From Istiophorus platypterus (Eukaryota > Chordata > Actinopteri > Istiophoriformes > Istiophoridae): a stretch of 64,000 nucleotides of DNA. Made by a program: the position numbers and the translations under genes. Of the stretch, positions 23,266-36,570 are shown piece by piece. How positions within the stretch are numbered: the first letter of the stretch is position 1; each line of letters starts with the position of its first letter. The stretch lies in NCBI GenBank assembly GCA_016859345.1, contig CM029119.1, positions 5,772,109 through 5,836,108 of the forward strand, written 5' to 3'. Under the pieces are notes generated by a model that saw nothing but the letters and a program-made list of their open reading frames with translations, did no database searches and was not told where the DNA came from.

Positions 23266-24150
23266 AAATGCTTTCTTTGCCCTTAATGAGCGGTGCATGG
23301 TTTCCTCCTGACATGATGCCAAACAGTTCAGCCTTTGTTTCTTCAGACCAGAGAATCTTGTTCCTCACAGTCCGGGAGTCACCTGTAGCTGCTTTTTTTT
23401 GCAAATTCCAAGTGGCTTTGATGTGTCTTTCACTGAGGAGGGGCCATGTCAGTCACTCTGTAAAGTTTGTAAAGTTCGGAGCGGCGAAGTGCTGCAGTGA
23501 TGGTTGTTTTTACTGGAAGTTTCTCCCTTCTCCACACAGGATTTCTGGAGCTCGGCCAGAATGACCATCAGGTTCTTTGTCACCTCTCTTACCAAGGCCC
23601 TCCTGTTGTTCCACACCTCTTCCGAAGTATTATTGAGGCCACTGTTCTTGAGAACCTTCAATGCCGCAGAAACCTTTTTATAGCCTTCTCCAGCTCTGTG
23701 CCTCAACACAATCCTGTCTCTGGGCTCTGCAGGCAAGTCCTTCCACCTTATTGCTTGTTTTTTGCTCTGATATGTGTTTTCGGCTGCGAGCCCATATGTA
23801 GGCAGGTGTGTGTCTTTCCAAATCAACTTAATTTATCACGGTTGGACTCCAATCAAGGTTTGGAAACATCAAAGATGATCATGAGTAATGGCAGGCACCT
23901 GAGCTCATTTTCAAGTGTCACAGTGAAGTGTCTGAATACTTATGTCAATGTGTGATTTCAGTTTTTTCTGTTAATAAATTTCCAAAAATGTCTAAAATTC
24001 AGCTTTTGCTCCTCAATATGGGTATTCAGTGTAGATTGGTGAGGGGAAAAAAGTAGATTTAATGATTTTAGCATAAGGCTGCAAAAATAACAAAATGTGA
24101 AAAAAACTAAGGGGTCTGAAGACTTTCTGAATATAATGTGCATATAGCAG
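23266..24150 (-). mobile_element. Decayed Tc1-like DNA transposon, transposase N-terminal half
   Basis: The minus strand encodes AGEGYKKVSAALKV and, after a break, RALVREVTKNLM. Both are hallmark stretches of the helix-turn-helix half of fish Tc1-like transposases. They lie in an otherwise broken 125-codon frame at 23826-23449. One end is preserved near 24150 as 'ggggtctgaagactttctgaa', the usual end of this family. The other end, holding the catalytic DDE part and second terminal repeat, stops near 23270, so the copy is truncated. It is inactive. Confidence 0.88.
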
Positions 24151-25780
24151 ACCAAAGTAAATCAAACTACTCTGTTACGTGTAATAGGTTATGTTGACAC
24201 AGGGTTAGAGTATAAATCCACATTTACGTAATAACACAAAATAATTTTGCAAAATGTTAGATGCCACCTACAAAGACTCAAATTTAAACTGTATATCAAA
24301 AGAAAAGAGCATCACAATACAGCCCATACTGTTTAACGAGTTTACAGCAGTAAACGGCAATAAAGAGGCAATAAAGAGGCACTAAAGATGGAGAAAACAG
24401 TCTGTGGATTACCTCTTTAAACTTTGTCTGAACCTCCTTTTGTCACCCACTCATGCTCTCAGTGGCACATTGCTTCTATTAAGTTTGCCTCCTTCTAGTT
24501 TTTTAAGGTTGAGATTCCCGCCACCTCCACAACCACATCAATTACTCAGATTGCAATGCTTCACTTGTAGGAGACAAATTACTCAAAAAAGAGGAAGAAT
24601 GTGAAGAAAATCTTGGATCCTTATAAAAAAAAAGACTCCCAACAATAGATAATTACCCATAAATGAAGTTGGCACAGAGATGAAATTACAACAATCAGCA
24701 CAGAAAATATGATCAGACAAAAAAAGAATGGAGAGGGGAATAAATTAAAATAGACTTGACATTAAATAACCCAGATGCAGAGAAGATTAATATTGGCAGG
24801 GAGTCTGTTATTGCTCAGTGTGTTCAGTTTTCAATGTGTTTCTGCACGGAGACAAAGATAGATGTCAACCATGTGTGGGAGTTTAAGGGTGTTGAGGTAC
24901 TCAGGGAAAAACCCCCCAAAACTATTAATTAGTTTATATCTTTATTCATGTCGATATTTGGAGGTGCCGAGAGCTGCAGTTTCATCAGCAGTGTCAGTGG
25001 AACATGTTTTATCATGGCAACCGTCATATCTAGAAGTGGTACTGCGTACTGTATATGTAAGTACTGCACATACACATGCAACCTGTGACAAACATGACGG
25101 CACTGGAAGCTACATTACTCACTTTTACCAGAAATGCACCTCTCCCCTAATACAGTGTTGTAAAATTTAGAATGGATTGATTACCAAATTTACAGATTTT
25201 TCTAATATCTACAAACAACCTCTATGGGAGGAGAAATTATTATAGGGACTTTCTCTTTGCGAATGTTTCATGGTTGAAAAAACATGTAGGAAGCTGTTTT
25301 ATTATTTTTATTTTTTTATTATTTATTAGAGAGACAGCATTATCAAACTTCTGTAGCAAGAAAAACAACATGCTACAAAAGAGTATTATAGAGTTTTTTT
25401 TTTGTCAACTAATGGGAAAAACAAAACCAATGATGCATTTGGCCTTAAAGACAGAGGTAGGACAAGATCTTCTCAGAGTCTGTATGTATGGGGGTGGTGG
25501 AGTAAAGCCAGTCGGTGGTTGATTGAAACTGTCATTTAAATATATCCTTTAAGTCATGGTGAGGATTGGGAGGTGGCAGGTAGCACAATAGCAGGTCTCC
25601 AGACTTAATGACAGCATCCAGGGAGTGATTGACTTGAGGAGCAAGGGCAGAAAGATCACGTGTTAAATGTGGTGACAGCAGCACTGTTATTGTAGGGACA
25701 TGGCATAAATGCAACGCTGACATATTATCAACTTATGAAGGTGATCAGGTATTAGAAATTAGTTGTTTATTTACACATCC
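24151..25780. other. Unassigned sequence
   Basis: AT-rich, with several A- and T-runs. No gene or repeat family recognised. Confidence 0.5.
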
Positions 25781-25925
25781 AGCAGTAGTGCTGTATTATT
25801 TCTCCTTTTCGCTCTGTTTTGGTCTCCACAAACTCCTTTTGTGCAGTAGGTCTGTCAGAGCTTTTTTCACTGAAAACTGCCTCTGCAGCTGTAAACATCC
25901 GTGACAGATGTGAGTGAACGAAGAA
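25781..25925 (+). repeat. Dispersed repeat, family A copy 2
   Basis: Matches the other family A copies over 'cagcagtagtgctgtattatttctc', 'gctctgttttggtctccaca' and 'aactcctttt'. It is the shortest copy here and diverges after about 25840. Confidence 0.45.
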
Positions 25926-28900
25926 CAGTTGGGTCATATGCTCTGTGGGTGTGTCACTACAAGTGAAACACAGTCATTTGATTCATTGTCAATATATATG
26001 ATTGATTAGAACAGCTCTAAGTAAAGTTAGGTCAATATTTTGTATGTATTTCTTTACACAATAGAGGAATAAAGTATAAATTAGAGCATTTGGCTACAAT
26101 TTTTCCACAGGGACTTACACAGCCTGCCCTGGTGTCTAAACAGTTTTGAATAAGGATCACTGTTATCTCTCAACACAAATAACCAGGAACATGCCTACTG
26201 GCATCATTGTAAATATGGTACAGCTTTGTTTTTTTTTTCACTCTGAGCTGTACAGGCAGTAACTCTACCTTCCTGAATTTGTCACTACCACCATTAGTTT
26301 GAGGAGAAGCATTCAGTCAATACAAAATGATAACATTACATCGCATCGCAGAGTGATTTGATGTAAGGAATTCAAGCAGTGCAGGCAGGAAAACACAATC
26401 CCTACAATACACATAAGGCATGTGCTGACAGGTGAAATAGAAATAGAACAGCACCACTTGCTGGTGAGAAAAAAAAAAAAAAATTAGCCTGACATCCAAA
26501 GAGTGTATAATTTGAGCATGAGTGTGGGTGTGTGGGCATGGAAATGCAAATTGTGGGCATGTGGTTGAATGGTCTTCAGCTGGAAAAATGCCAATGAGTA
26601 TAGTGGCTCTGTCGATTCAACATCCAGGACTGAGGTGCCTGGGAGCAATGACCATGCAGGAAAAAAGCAGGGGCTGTGTGATGCTTCTAGCACAGAAAAA
26701 AAAAAATAGAAAAATACTCTTCAGATCAGAAAAGCAGAGAAACATACAGTTCGTCACAGTTTAAAACAATGCAGAGCTGCAGAGTTTTATGAGTAAAAAG
26801 AGGGTTTCTCTTGTCAGGAAAAACTGAGGTTCTTTGTTTCATGTTGAAGGGTATGCTTGCAGGCCATGGACACATTTGCTGGCAAAGAGGAGGATATCTG
26901 AAAAGCCCCAGAACACTCTACATCCATATCTATGGTGGTCTGTTAGAGAGCCACTCAAAAGAACCCTTCAACTCAACTGACTCGTACAATGTCAAGACAT
27001 TATAGAGTGCATCTTCCCTTTAACAAACTGCGAATTTGTTCCACCCCAACTACAGGAAGGTGAACCAACTGTGCGAATCAAACCTCTTCAAAACACATTG
27101 GCTGAAAAACAGAGCGACGGCAGGTTGTCATTATTCATAATAATCTGATGAAGCAAGAGAGGGTGATGGGCTGCGGGTCAGAGGATGAGTCACACTCTCA
27201 GATAGCTACTCTACTACAAACAGGGGGAGTAGCTTCATTTGTATCCAGCTTTCTATATTCACGCTTTTTCACTCATCACATGCAGTATTGAATACAAAAA
27301 TGGAAAATCATAATAGAGCACAAAGGGATGATTTCCACACAAACCACCTACTCCTCTTTAAAGCTCTGGAAAATTACATGGCAATGTGAGATGACGTTGG
27401 GGTTCAGCACATAGGGTGAAAAGGGCTATGAAATTGGCAGTGTAGATAAAACTGAGCAACATTACACTGTGGAACACTTTAACATTTACTTAAGTGGTAC
27501 CAAAGCTAATATTGTGTTACTGTGGGTGCCTGAGGGACTCTGCTGAATAATTCAAGCCATAACTACTATTCTGGACAGAAGCCTGTGAAATACTAGTTAA
27601 AAAAAAAAAAAAAAAAAAAAAACAGACCATTTTATAAAAAGGGCCCATTACTCCAGCAATACCACCTCTTCCATTAAAGGATCACAAGATGCTATGTTTT
27701 AAATCCTTTTCAATAAATTGTCTGTAACCCCAGGCTCACCTGAAGAATTACTGGTTTTCCTATTGAAATAGAAAAGTACTAAAATATGCCTCCATGCATT
27801 TACCAGCTATTTGTTTCTGCAGAATCAATTGAGGCTACACCTTATCCCAGTATGTGATGGGTGCAAGGAAAAGAAGCAGCCTGGACTAGTTGCTACACCA
27901 CTCTAATACCCAAAATATAAAGTCCAGCTTAAAGGCAGCTTAAAAATATCTTAACAGGATATGATTGTAAGTGTTATCTTTAGGATGGAAACTTTAGTTT
28001 TTAGCAACTAGCACTCCTGGTCTTTCAATACCCGTATTCATGGTTTTTAATTTCCCGCTAGAACAATATGTCACTATGTGCACATATGCTCCAACAGAAC
28101 TAATCTGTTTGATGCGCTGTCTGAGCAGAGAATGTTATTGTTTTATTGAAAAGTCCTGAAATATCTTCATAAGGAAATATTGTAGTTTGGTTTAAAATAC
28201 CTTCTTCATCAAATGATCATTGCATATTTCTTGAGGTGTATCTCTCAATACATTACATAGAAAGGGTTATTGTTCATAATGGCCACAAAGATATTGCTTT
28301 CTACAGTGATTTCAATGTACAGTAAGTAATGGGGCATGAACAGAAAATCAGACCTAACATAGGACATCAACAGCAACGTCTTGTGTCATTGCTGATGTTT
28401 TCTTAAACCATCCAGCCTCTCAAACCGCATTCCTATGTTGACTCTTGCTCTGTAACAATTTCTCCTTATTTTCGTCATTTACGCCAATGGACAAGAGTCA
28501 TAATAACTTGAATACAAACGAATGCCATGTTTGGGCTGAAAAACTTGATGCTGTTGTTATTCCTGGGAAGACTGTGTCCATCAGGTTGCAGGAATGATTG
28601 CAGGGCTGGTGCAGGACCAGTAACAGACTAAATAAGCCCACTCATTTCTCACATATACATACATGTAGTTTTGTATAAGAGCACATATACAGTCTACATA
28701 CTATCCAATGTATCTGTGTATTAGTTTAGTATCTGTCTGTCTTCTTTTACTTTAACTTCATCTCAGAAGCATGTCTTGTGGTGTTTATTGGGCCTAATAA
28801 CAGGCTGTAGTACTCTGACACAACATCCACTAAGATTCAGCTTTATTTAGTCCTCATCATTCCGTATTACGTCTTCTAGCTCTACACTGTGTCGGGGTGA

Positions 28901-29394
28901 TGGGTTGTTAACTGTGACATGATTTGTTTCCAGGTCATCTTCAATTACAAGGCGTGAAGTGTGTGAAATTGGTCGCCAGTGCTGCCAGCGGCTACTCTTA
29001 TTTCCTGTACGGTAGGAACATCTTTCACTGAGAGACATGATCCATCTCATTGAAGATAATGCCATCACTGGCTTTGATTACAGGCTATTATTTATGGTAA
29101 TTTAAGCCATTTAAATGTTGCTCTGCTTCTTGACGATTACAGCTATGCCAATGACACAGCGCCAACTTTACTGTCAGGTCCTTTCTGTTAATGGTGTCCC
29201 TGGAAAGCAGCTGGAAATAGCATGCACTAAAAATAACAAGGGGAAATGTAAACCTGATAGAGTCAAAACTAAGCGGGTTTGATCCCTAAAGTTACTGATA
29301 CTCTCCACAACATTTTCAATCAGAATCGACTTGCAAGCCTCCCTGCTGAAAAGAAAAAAACTAAAATAACCAGAGTAAACCACCTTAAGATGTT
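25926..29394. other. Unassigned intergenic sequence
   Basis: 3.5 kb with short open frames only. Nothing recognised apart from homopolymer runs. Confidence 0.5.
27599..27622. repeat. A-run of about 24 bases
   Basis: Long homopolymer. It could be a retroposon tail, but I see no recognisable retroposed body on its left side. Confidence 0.85.
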
Positions 29395-29520
29395 TGCAGG
29401 TTTTAACAGTTCTTAGCTGGTTTAGTTAGTAGATCACATTTGGATTAGCTGGTCAGGCCGGTCTTGTTGGTTTGGTAATGCAGTTGGCCAGACTGGTATG
29501 GCTGGCCACCCAGTCAGGCT
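29395..29520. repeat. CTGGT-rich minisatellite-like patch
   Basis: Recurrent short words built on GCTGGT, TGGTCAGGC, TGGCCAGACTGGT and TGGCTGGCC. The pattern resembles GGTCAGCTGGT-type repeats known in fishes, here strongly degenerate. Confidence 0.45.
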
Positions 29521-29639
29521 CAAGAGGGCTGTCAAACATGAAAGCCTTGAAACTCAAGATATAATTTCCTAATGTTAATATGGATAAAACGTTAGTAAAA
29601 AGTCATCTCTATATTTGACAGATCTAGAAGACGTGGAGG

Positions 29640-29905
29640 AAGATTCTCATTTAACTGGAACCACATTTCTGTCCAGTGTTTAGATCCAATAATTACTCTT
29701 CTTTTAGTTCTGTTTTTGTCTCAACCAACCCTTGAGAAAAATATCTGGCTCTTTAGTGGCTAAATTTCCCTCCAACTACTCTCTAGCTATATCTATCTGC
29801 TATTTGGTTGTGGGGAGGTAGGAAACAATGGGTTTATCATGGTTTTTTGCACTGAAGATAGCTGCCTGATGTGTTTGGGAACCATGCTGATGAAAGCACT
29901 GAATT
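29640..29905 (+). repeat. Dispersed repeat, family A copy 3
   Basis: Best preserved plus-strand copy. Shared phrases are 'cttttagttctgtttttgtctc', 'cttgagaaaaatatctggctc', 'tttagtggctaaatttccctcc' and 'gctatttggttg'. The copy at 49.9-50.3 kb carries the same phrases on the opposite strand. Confidence 0.6.
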
Positions 29906-31161
29906 ACCGAACTCAAACAGTATTGTTATGGGTCAGAAAGACTAGAATTAAGTTGGACTATTTTACTTGAGGAAGATGTGAAGGAATAATTATAAGTTTA
30001 ACGATCAGCCCTCTGTGGTTTATTAATTTGTCTTTTTCACAAGTCTTGTTGTCTCACATTCTGCCCTGTTTTCCAAGCTTCTTCCCCATGTTTCTCAAAA
30101 ATATAGTTGCATCTTGGTAGTAGTCTATTCATCCTTTGTCAGTATCTAGTGCCTCTGTAGCTTTGTGGTGGGTACAGGCTCACAAATGGAGTCTTTCCTC
30201 AGTCAGTGATATAAGTAGATATCCTACTGGCTAAAATAGTAGCAGCCAAATATAGAGATGGTGTAAGGATGGAGAGGGATGTCTTGAAGATACAGATTGA
30301 ACTGTTTAAAGAAAAGACATTCAGTCGTTCCTACCTACATAACAGCCTGTTTCTCCTTTTTAAATCTACTGTCTTGTTAGCTTTTTATTAGAAAGAACTT
30401 GACACCTATAGGTCTATTTTTCAGTCTTTCTAAATCACATGTCCCAGGGTCAGCATGAAACATTTCCCTGACAAAGACACAGTTCTTGACTCATTTTTCA
30501 CAAGTAATTTTGGTGTCAGTTATGCCTATGGTGGTTTAGTGGTTATGGGAACAACCAGTTCTTTGAGGAAATTAGCCAACTGGTGTAAGCTGACAGTGAG
30601 ATAAAACAGTCATCCGGGTGCTCTTAAGGATCCATCCTGTGTTTTAGAAAAAGAACACTACTAGATGAGCTGTCAGTGTTAGATTTGTCATGATTCAAAG
30701 AATCATGAATTGCTCTGAAACATGGCTATTGCAGACACAAGGGAGAAAAAAAGGGGGGAACAGCATCCTTAACACTCAACTGATATTTTTTTTTACCATT
30801 ATTTCTATGTATGTAGTACAGAAGTTAGTCACTAGCTGGCATCATTGCCTGTCTTTTAATTTTGTGTCCTTGTGTTTTGTGTATAGAATGTTGTGCTTAT
30901 CTAGTCATTACTTTACAGAATGCTCCCAGCATGTTTGACTGACTTTCAGAACATTAAACATCAGATAAGTTTAATGAAGTATTACTGCTCTATACAGCAA
31001 AATGTTTTGTTGAGTTGTATAAACCGTAATCAGTATTACATTCTTTCTATAATATCTGTTATTTTCATCACAATGTGCATACAAGTTTTATGTTAGTGCC
31101 ACAATTAACCGCAAAACTCATAATAGCATATTTGACTTTTTCTGAAAATCTGCTCGAATGA
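29906..31161. other. Unassigned sequence
   Basis: No gene or repeat recognised. Confidence 0.5.
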
Positions 31162-31272
31162 GGGGAGGCTGTGACCCAGGAGGTAAAGTGGGTCATCAAC
31201 CAGAAGATGGGTGGTTCAAGCCCTGGCGAAATGTCTTTGGGGCAAGATACTGAACCCCTGAGGGGAAGTCCA
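31162..31272 (+). repeat. tRNA-derived SINE head
   Basis: An A-box-like start (GGCTGTGACCCAGGAGG) is followed by a B-box GGTTCAAGCCC at 31213-31223. Then comes 'ggggcaagatactgaacccc', the signature of the unique part of a SINE family common in percomorphs. The copy stops soon after, so it is 3'-truncated. It is not a functional tRNA gene: the stems are mismatched and no tRNA 3' end is present. Confidence 0.75.
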
Positions 31273-34049
31273 TGTATCATTCACCCTAATTTTCATGTGT
31301 CCACACAATCTTTCACAGAGTTATCATTTCAGATGTTAACAAGAGGCAATTTGACACCTATATTTTGTATTCATAGTAATTTGACTCAGGTACTGTTTTG
31401 TCTCACTTCTGTCACACTGCCCCCTGAATGCAAATGTCTCTTGGATGTATAACTATGTAACAAGTTAGCCATATTGTTTGCTAACAAGTTAGTTGAGTCA
31501 GCTCAAAATACACTATATCAGTGTTTTGTTTATAACTTGTTCCTGCTGCCTCCAAGTGGCCAAAAATTCAGTTACTGCAGTTCTCAAAAATATAATGTAA
31601 TATAATTCAATATTACAGCACGACATCAGCTCCGGAGGACCACACATGCACACATTGGTGCTGTTTGATCTATACTTTTAAGGGTGCTTTTGCTATACTT
31701 ACAAAAGCAGTGATCCTAATAATTTATAATCCAATTAGAATACAGTAGTAGACATTAAAAATGACAAGTCACGAAATACACATAAAGAGAATGAGTTCAT
31801 GTCCATATGTAGTCACTGCTGGTTACCAAAAGTACAATGCAAGCTATTTGAGTGGATCCTTTGTTATTGTTTGGGAAAAATGAAATGTAGAGTAGATATC
31901 ATGGCAGAGGGTTTATTTCTCTTCTCTATACAGTACAATATCTTATCTTACACAGTATATACCATTCCCAGACCCCTAGCATGTACTTCCATATTCACAG
32001 CACATGGTGGCAGCAATGCTCCACTAAGACAACAGCGTTCATCAATGTTGCTGGCTCCAAAACCCACATTTAGCCCCTATCAGGGCTTTCAGCTACCCAC
32101 AAAATACAAGCATAGTTGCTTAATGTGCCGCAGGGGCAAAATGCTTCACTATGGCAGCTCTCTCCCCTTTTTCCCATGTTGCTGATGGAAATTCCTGACT
32201 CCTTGTCTACACAGAAAACTCCTGAGTTCTTCTAAACACATTTTTTATACTGTCATATTTAATGTGTCTGTCAGTGAAGGTGTGGTTGCTAATGAAAGGT
32301 AGTTACTCCTGATCTGTTACTACTGACAGCTATGTTAACCACAAATTACGCACCTTCAGCATCAATCTGTCTTTGGTGAACCACCCTGAGAGGTGTTTAT
32401 TTAGATACCCACAATCCTTTTTTTTTTTTTTTCAGAACATGTTGCTCCAGTGCTGTGTGGCTGTCGGGAGAATAATTGGTAGGAGAAATCTTTATTCAGT
32501 TATTGTTGAAAAAAGATACATATTTCATCCTTTTATTTAGCCATTTCAAATTTTTCTTGAAACGTTCCTGCCGTCATCCCACATTGGAATTTGCAAAGTG
32601 AAGCCGTAGTTAAAAGCTAAGTGCTTTGCTCAAGGGCTAAACGGCACTGTAGCTATTGCAATGCATTGCACTGGCCATTCAAAAATGTGCAAGGACAAAT
32701 TCCTGGTAGATTCCTTTGCAATGTGATACGATTGTTGCTGGGCTAACTTTCCAGAGTTGTAAAATCCTGTCTCAGAGTATTATAAACTGCTGGCGTTGTT
32801 GTAGTGTCTGTTAAGCCTTCAGTCTCAGGGATCTATTACTCAGACTAGATTTCCTGAATGATATTCCATTTTCTCCAATACCAAAGCAACACAGCCTCAC
32901 CAATACAGACAGGGCTATTTTCTATCCATAGGCATCTTGCATTGCATGTTTTCAGCTGGTCAATGCAGTATTTACCCCTCTGAAACCCCTTAATGGTTCT
33001 GTACGAAGTGGTGCCAACTTAGCTGCAGTGCTAAAGTATTTGGCAGTTGATCGCTACATTACAGAGACTCAAACTAAGTTTTTTTTTTTAACCTTGGAGC
33101 TGCATCTGCATGCTGTTATTTCACCAAGCGACTATGTTTTTTGTCTGGTCTCGATATGAGAAAAAACTTGATATTGTACAATTCTGGAAAATCAGAAACA
33201 CAAGCAATTAGTTTTTGATCCATCTATATATTAGTTCCAGTGGACCCCCCCCCCCCAGTCAGACAACAACATTGCATTAAAAAGGGTGTCTAGAAAAAAA
33301 GCTGAACCAGGCTCAACTTTTACTGCGGCGTAGTACTACATCAGTACTGTGTTGGCCAATCAAACATGACCAGAGACACACTCCTGGTAGATTCTTTTGG
33401 AACATGAACATAAGATTAGCAAATTTATCACTGAAACTTTACTTCCAAGATCATAATTCATAGTCTAATTGGTACACAAATCAACACATGCCTACCAGCT
33501 CCTTGTGTTTCTTTAACACAGGGCAGTTTTCTGTCTGAATACATCCATAGTCCGGTGGATCTGAAACAACATATCTTTGATGGTTTAGCAAGCTACAATC
33601 TAAAGTTTTTGATAGCCCATGGATGGTCTGCAACAATGTGAAAACCTGTGAGACTGAAAACTGCAAAGCTAGAACTGGGAAGATTTTTAACAGTCAATTA
33701 ATACCTCTTTTACTTCTCCTTCTGGTAAAAATGATTTATCTTGCTGCTTTTCTATATTTATTACCTATCTTTTCTCTCGATTTTCCCTTTTTTGTCCTCT
33801 CTTTCCTGTTTGTGTTGTCTGCCTTTTCCAATGTTACTCATTTTTTTTTTTTAATCTAATCTCCAATCATTTCTTCTTTTTCTCTCCTCTGCTCTCCTCT
33901 TCTCTCCTCTCCTGGGGGTATCTCGTCCTCCTTTTATCCATCCAGAACGTTCCCTGGCCTTTGCCCAGTACCCTGCAGCTGGTCCCCATTGAGCCTCCCT
34001 GGGACTTTAACCCCCTCATCCCCCCTTTTTTTCCCCACCATTAGCTTAC
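31273..34049. other. Unassigned sequence
   Basis: Includes a 128-codon plus-strand open frame (31799-32185) with no recognisable domain. It also holds a T-run near 32416 and a pyrimidine-rich stretch at 33840-33920. Nothing here is called as a gene. Confidence 0.5.
33246..33256. repeat. C-run
   Basis: Eleven consecutive C bases, a likely site of length error. Confidence 0.85.
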
Positions 34050-34400
34050 ACTCTAAAAAGTTAAAGATGAAAAGGGGATTCAAGGAACCTTTTTGATTCT
34101 TTAAGGTGCAACCAAATCCCAAAACCTTTTTCTGAAGAACTAATCTTCCTCACGGTATCTTCATGAACTCTCAAGACGAGTCCCTGAACATTTATATGAG
34201 GATTCGTTTTGTCTTCACTTCAAAAGGAAAGGTCCCTTTAAGAACCTTGAAATTGTTCATTAGAAGATTTGGGTGTATCTTTGAAACATACAGTGTTTCA
34301 GAAGGGAAATCCCAAAAACAGTTCATTTTTTAGGAGTCAACTTCCAATGCTCTTTTTTTTCAAATGTGGATCCCCAGCTGGACCCCATGGTTTTAGAGTG
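34050..34400. mobile_element. MITE-like element with 10-bp terminal inverted repeats
   Basis: Begins CACTCTAAAA (34050-34059) and ends TTTTAGAGTG (34391-34400), a perfect inverted pair about 350 bases apart. The interior is rich in 'aaggaacctttttgattcttta'-like words ('aagaacctt', 'ggaacc'), as in fish miniature elements that start CACTCTAAAA. No transposase is encoded. No flanking target-site duplication is obvious, so the ends may extend a little further. Confidence 0.65.
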
Positions 34401-36424
34401 CAGAATGAAAAAGAAGCTAAAGATTCAGAGAGGGGGAAGGTGGAAAAATGTTTCCGATTGAAGAATGTAAGTAATTAACCCCTCTTCCTCTCAAAACAAA
34501 AACACTATCCTGGAGCATGTGTCGGCGTGATTGATCTGGCTGCGTGCGTTTTGTGTGCGTGCGTGTGTGTGTATGCGTGTGTGTATATGTGTAAATACTA
34601 TCATGCGTAGGCAAACAAACGCATACATTCAGTGCCATATATGTACACGAGGCCTTTGTCCTGATCTGAATCAATTTCGAATACGCGTTAGTGCAATTGT
34701 TTCTCATATGTAAAGCTCCAGTTAAAAAAAGAACCCCATCCACACACATACGCAAACACACACACACTCACACAGTCATTCTTAGAGCTTCCACACCACA
34801 ACAGACCGCGACACCTCCTAATTGGGATGGATGGATTTCATTATGTGGCATCAAGAGAGAGTGAGAACAGAGATGGAGGGAGGGGAGGGGAAAAAAGCAC
34901 AATGTGCTACAATAACAAACATTACAGAGAGTCGCAGTTGTCAGCTTCCTGCTCATTTCACACACAGACATTACAAACGTCCTTGTGTGACGTACATATG
35001 TTTACAACGTGGCCTTTAGTCGCATATCGCTGCCTCCGTCTCACTTTATCTCCCATTCAACCGTGGGCCCCAGTGGGTCGACCGATGACTTGACGGTAAC
35101 CAACTCCCTCTTTGAAACCATCCCGTCCTTCTCCTATCACCCATGCAGTCGTCCCTTCCCATGTCACCTCGCTAATGGCGCCTCCTCCGCTCACCACAAA
35201 TCCCTGCGTCTGATGTTGCCTTTACGCTGACTCAGTGCGCTAATGACACCAGCGAAGCTGTGAGAGCGATCATCAAAGGCACAGAGAACAGGCTGCTGAT
35301 GTGTTACCATTTGGTCACCATTAAAGTGTTTATGTAGATTCTTTTCTTTTTAAAACAGTATCTGTCACAGGCATAGCATCAATCCATTTGCCTCAGTGGA
35401 ATATATGTGAAGGGATAAACACGCCAAACCACAAGCACAGAAAGGAAAATTATAAACAAACACTATGACAATCTCATTTTTGTGCTTTTTTTATGGTAAA
35501 TTAGAAATTTATGGATTTCTGAGCGTATTCCATTTTTCTTATAATAAAATAGGCCAGTAATCTCCCTGCGGTGAATTCACTTCAATGACACAGCAGTAAG
35601 AACTGTCAACAGGGCTGTAGCCAGGATTGTAACCATACTGAGGTCATAGGTGCCCCTCCCACACCCTCTACCCTGAGAGACTCTTTGATTAACTGTTCAG
35701 TTAGACTTTCTGCTACTTTTATTTCGCAACATGAAGCTGTAATTGCTGTTCCTGCATTCTTTAGATTGGAACGAGAAATACTAAAAAGTCATATTTATGT
35801 CATATTTAACGGAAAACAACTAATATATAAACTATAAAAAGTCTTGAAAATACCGAATTCGGTTTATGAAAAACCAGATATGTAAGTTTTTAAGTATACA
35901 ATGTTACAACCACTGGGATTGCTCCAGAAGACTATAACCTGGTCAATTCCAATGTCAGATACTAAGTCACATGAGTTTGGTTGAAGTGGGTGTTCCCTGT
36001 TATTACATAAAGCTCAAAAGCTACATGAAAACAAACAGTTAAGGCTGCTCTAATCAACAGTTATTTTATTTTACATTATCAATATATTGAATTATTAAGT
36101 AGCAGAAAATTCGTTGTTTGTTCTGCCAAACCCACAGAGAATTATTATTAGCTCTTCAGCAGCTTTGCAAAATGTTTTATCATCTTTCATCATTTAAAAG
36201 CTCTCATCGGCATCATATCCTGCCGAAACAGACAGATGTTTAGAGACTAGCTGGTAAACCCGCAACAGAGCAAGTAGCTTCTAAAGAGAAGGCCAGAAAT
36301 TCAAACTTCTGTTTGAATGTGCAGTTGCCCTACTGATAATCAGTAAACTAAGCTATCATATAACAACGGAATAGGACATTAGCCATGTGGATCAGATAAT
36401 CAAAGCACCAAATAATCTGACAGG
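34401..36424. other. Unassigned sequence with a slightly CpG-richer part
   Basis: The part 34990-35270 is less AT-rich than its neighbours and contains GCTGACTCAGTGC (35226-35238), close to a Maf/AP-1 recognition element. I see no coding frame with support. It could be regulatory, but single motifs carry little weight. Confidence 0.4.
34541..34590. repeat. Imperfect (GT/GC)n microsatellite
   Basis: GTGC and GTGT units alternate with ATGC and TATA interruptions. Confidence 0.8.
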
Positions 36425-36570
36425 CAGTGTGTGGAAGTATTTCAGGTTCTGAACTGTAGATGGCAAATTGTCAACGAAGATGATGCTGTTTGCCGACTTT
36501 GTAAAAAGCAGCTTTCTCTTTTTACAGCTACAACAAATCTGAGGACTCAGGTGATAGCTGCTAGCCCAAG
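36425..36570 (+). pseudogene. BED zinc-finger scrap, probably from a hAT transposon
   Basis: One frame gives VWKYFRF and, one frameshift later, NEDDAVCRLCKKQLS followed by TATTNLRTQ. The aromatic start, the C-x2-C pair and the NL(R) spacing match the BED zinc finger found at the amino end of hAT transposases and ZBED proteins. The two histidines that should complete the zinc site are lost, and the frame is broken, so this is a relic. No catalytic domain or terminal repeats were found nearby. Confidence 0.5.

Noticed and set aside
23497..23955. 152-codon plus-strand frame
   Set aside because: Antisense to the Tc1-like transposase remnant.
31162..31272. Possible tRNA gene
   Set aside because: The downstream signature phrase identifies a SINE; stems are mismatched.
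31799..32185. 128-codon plus-strand frame
   Set aside because: No recognisable family or structure; cysteine spacing does not fit a known finger.
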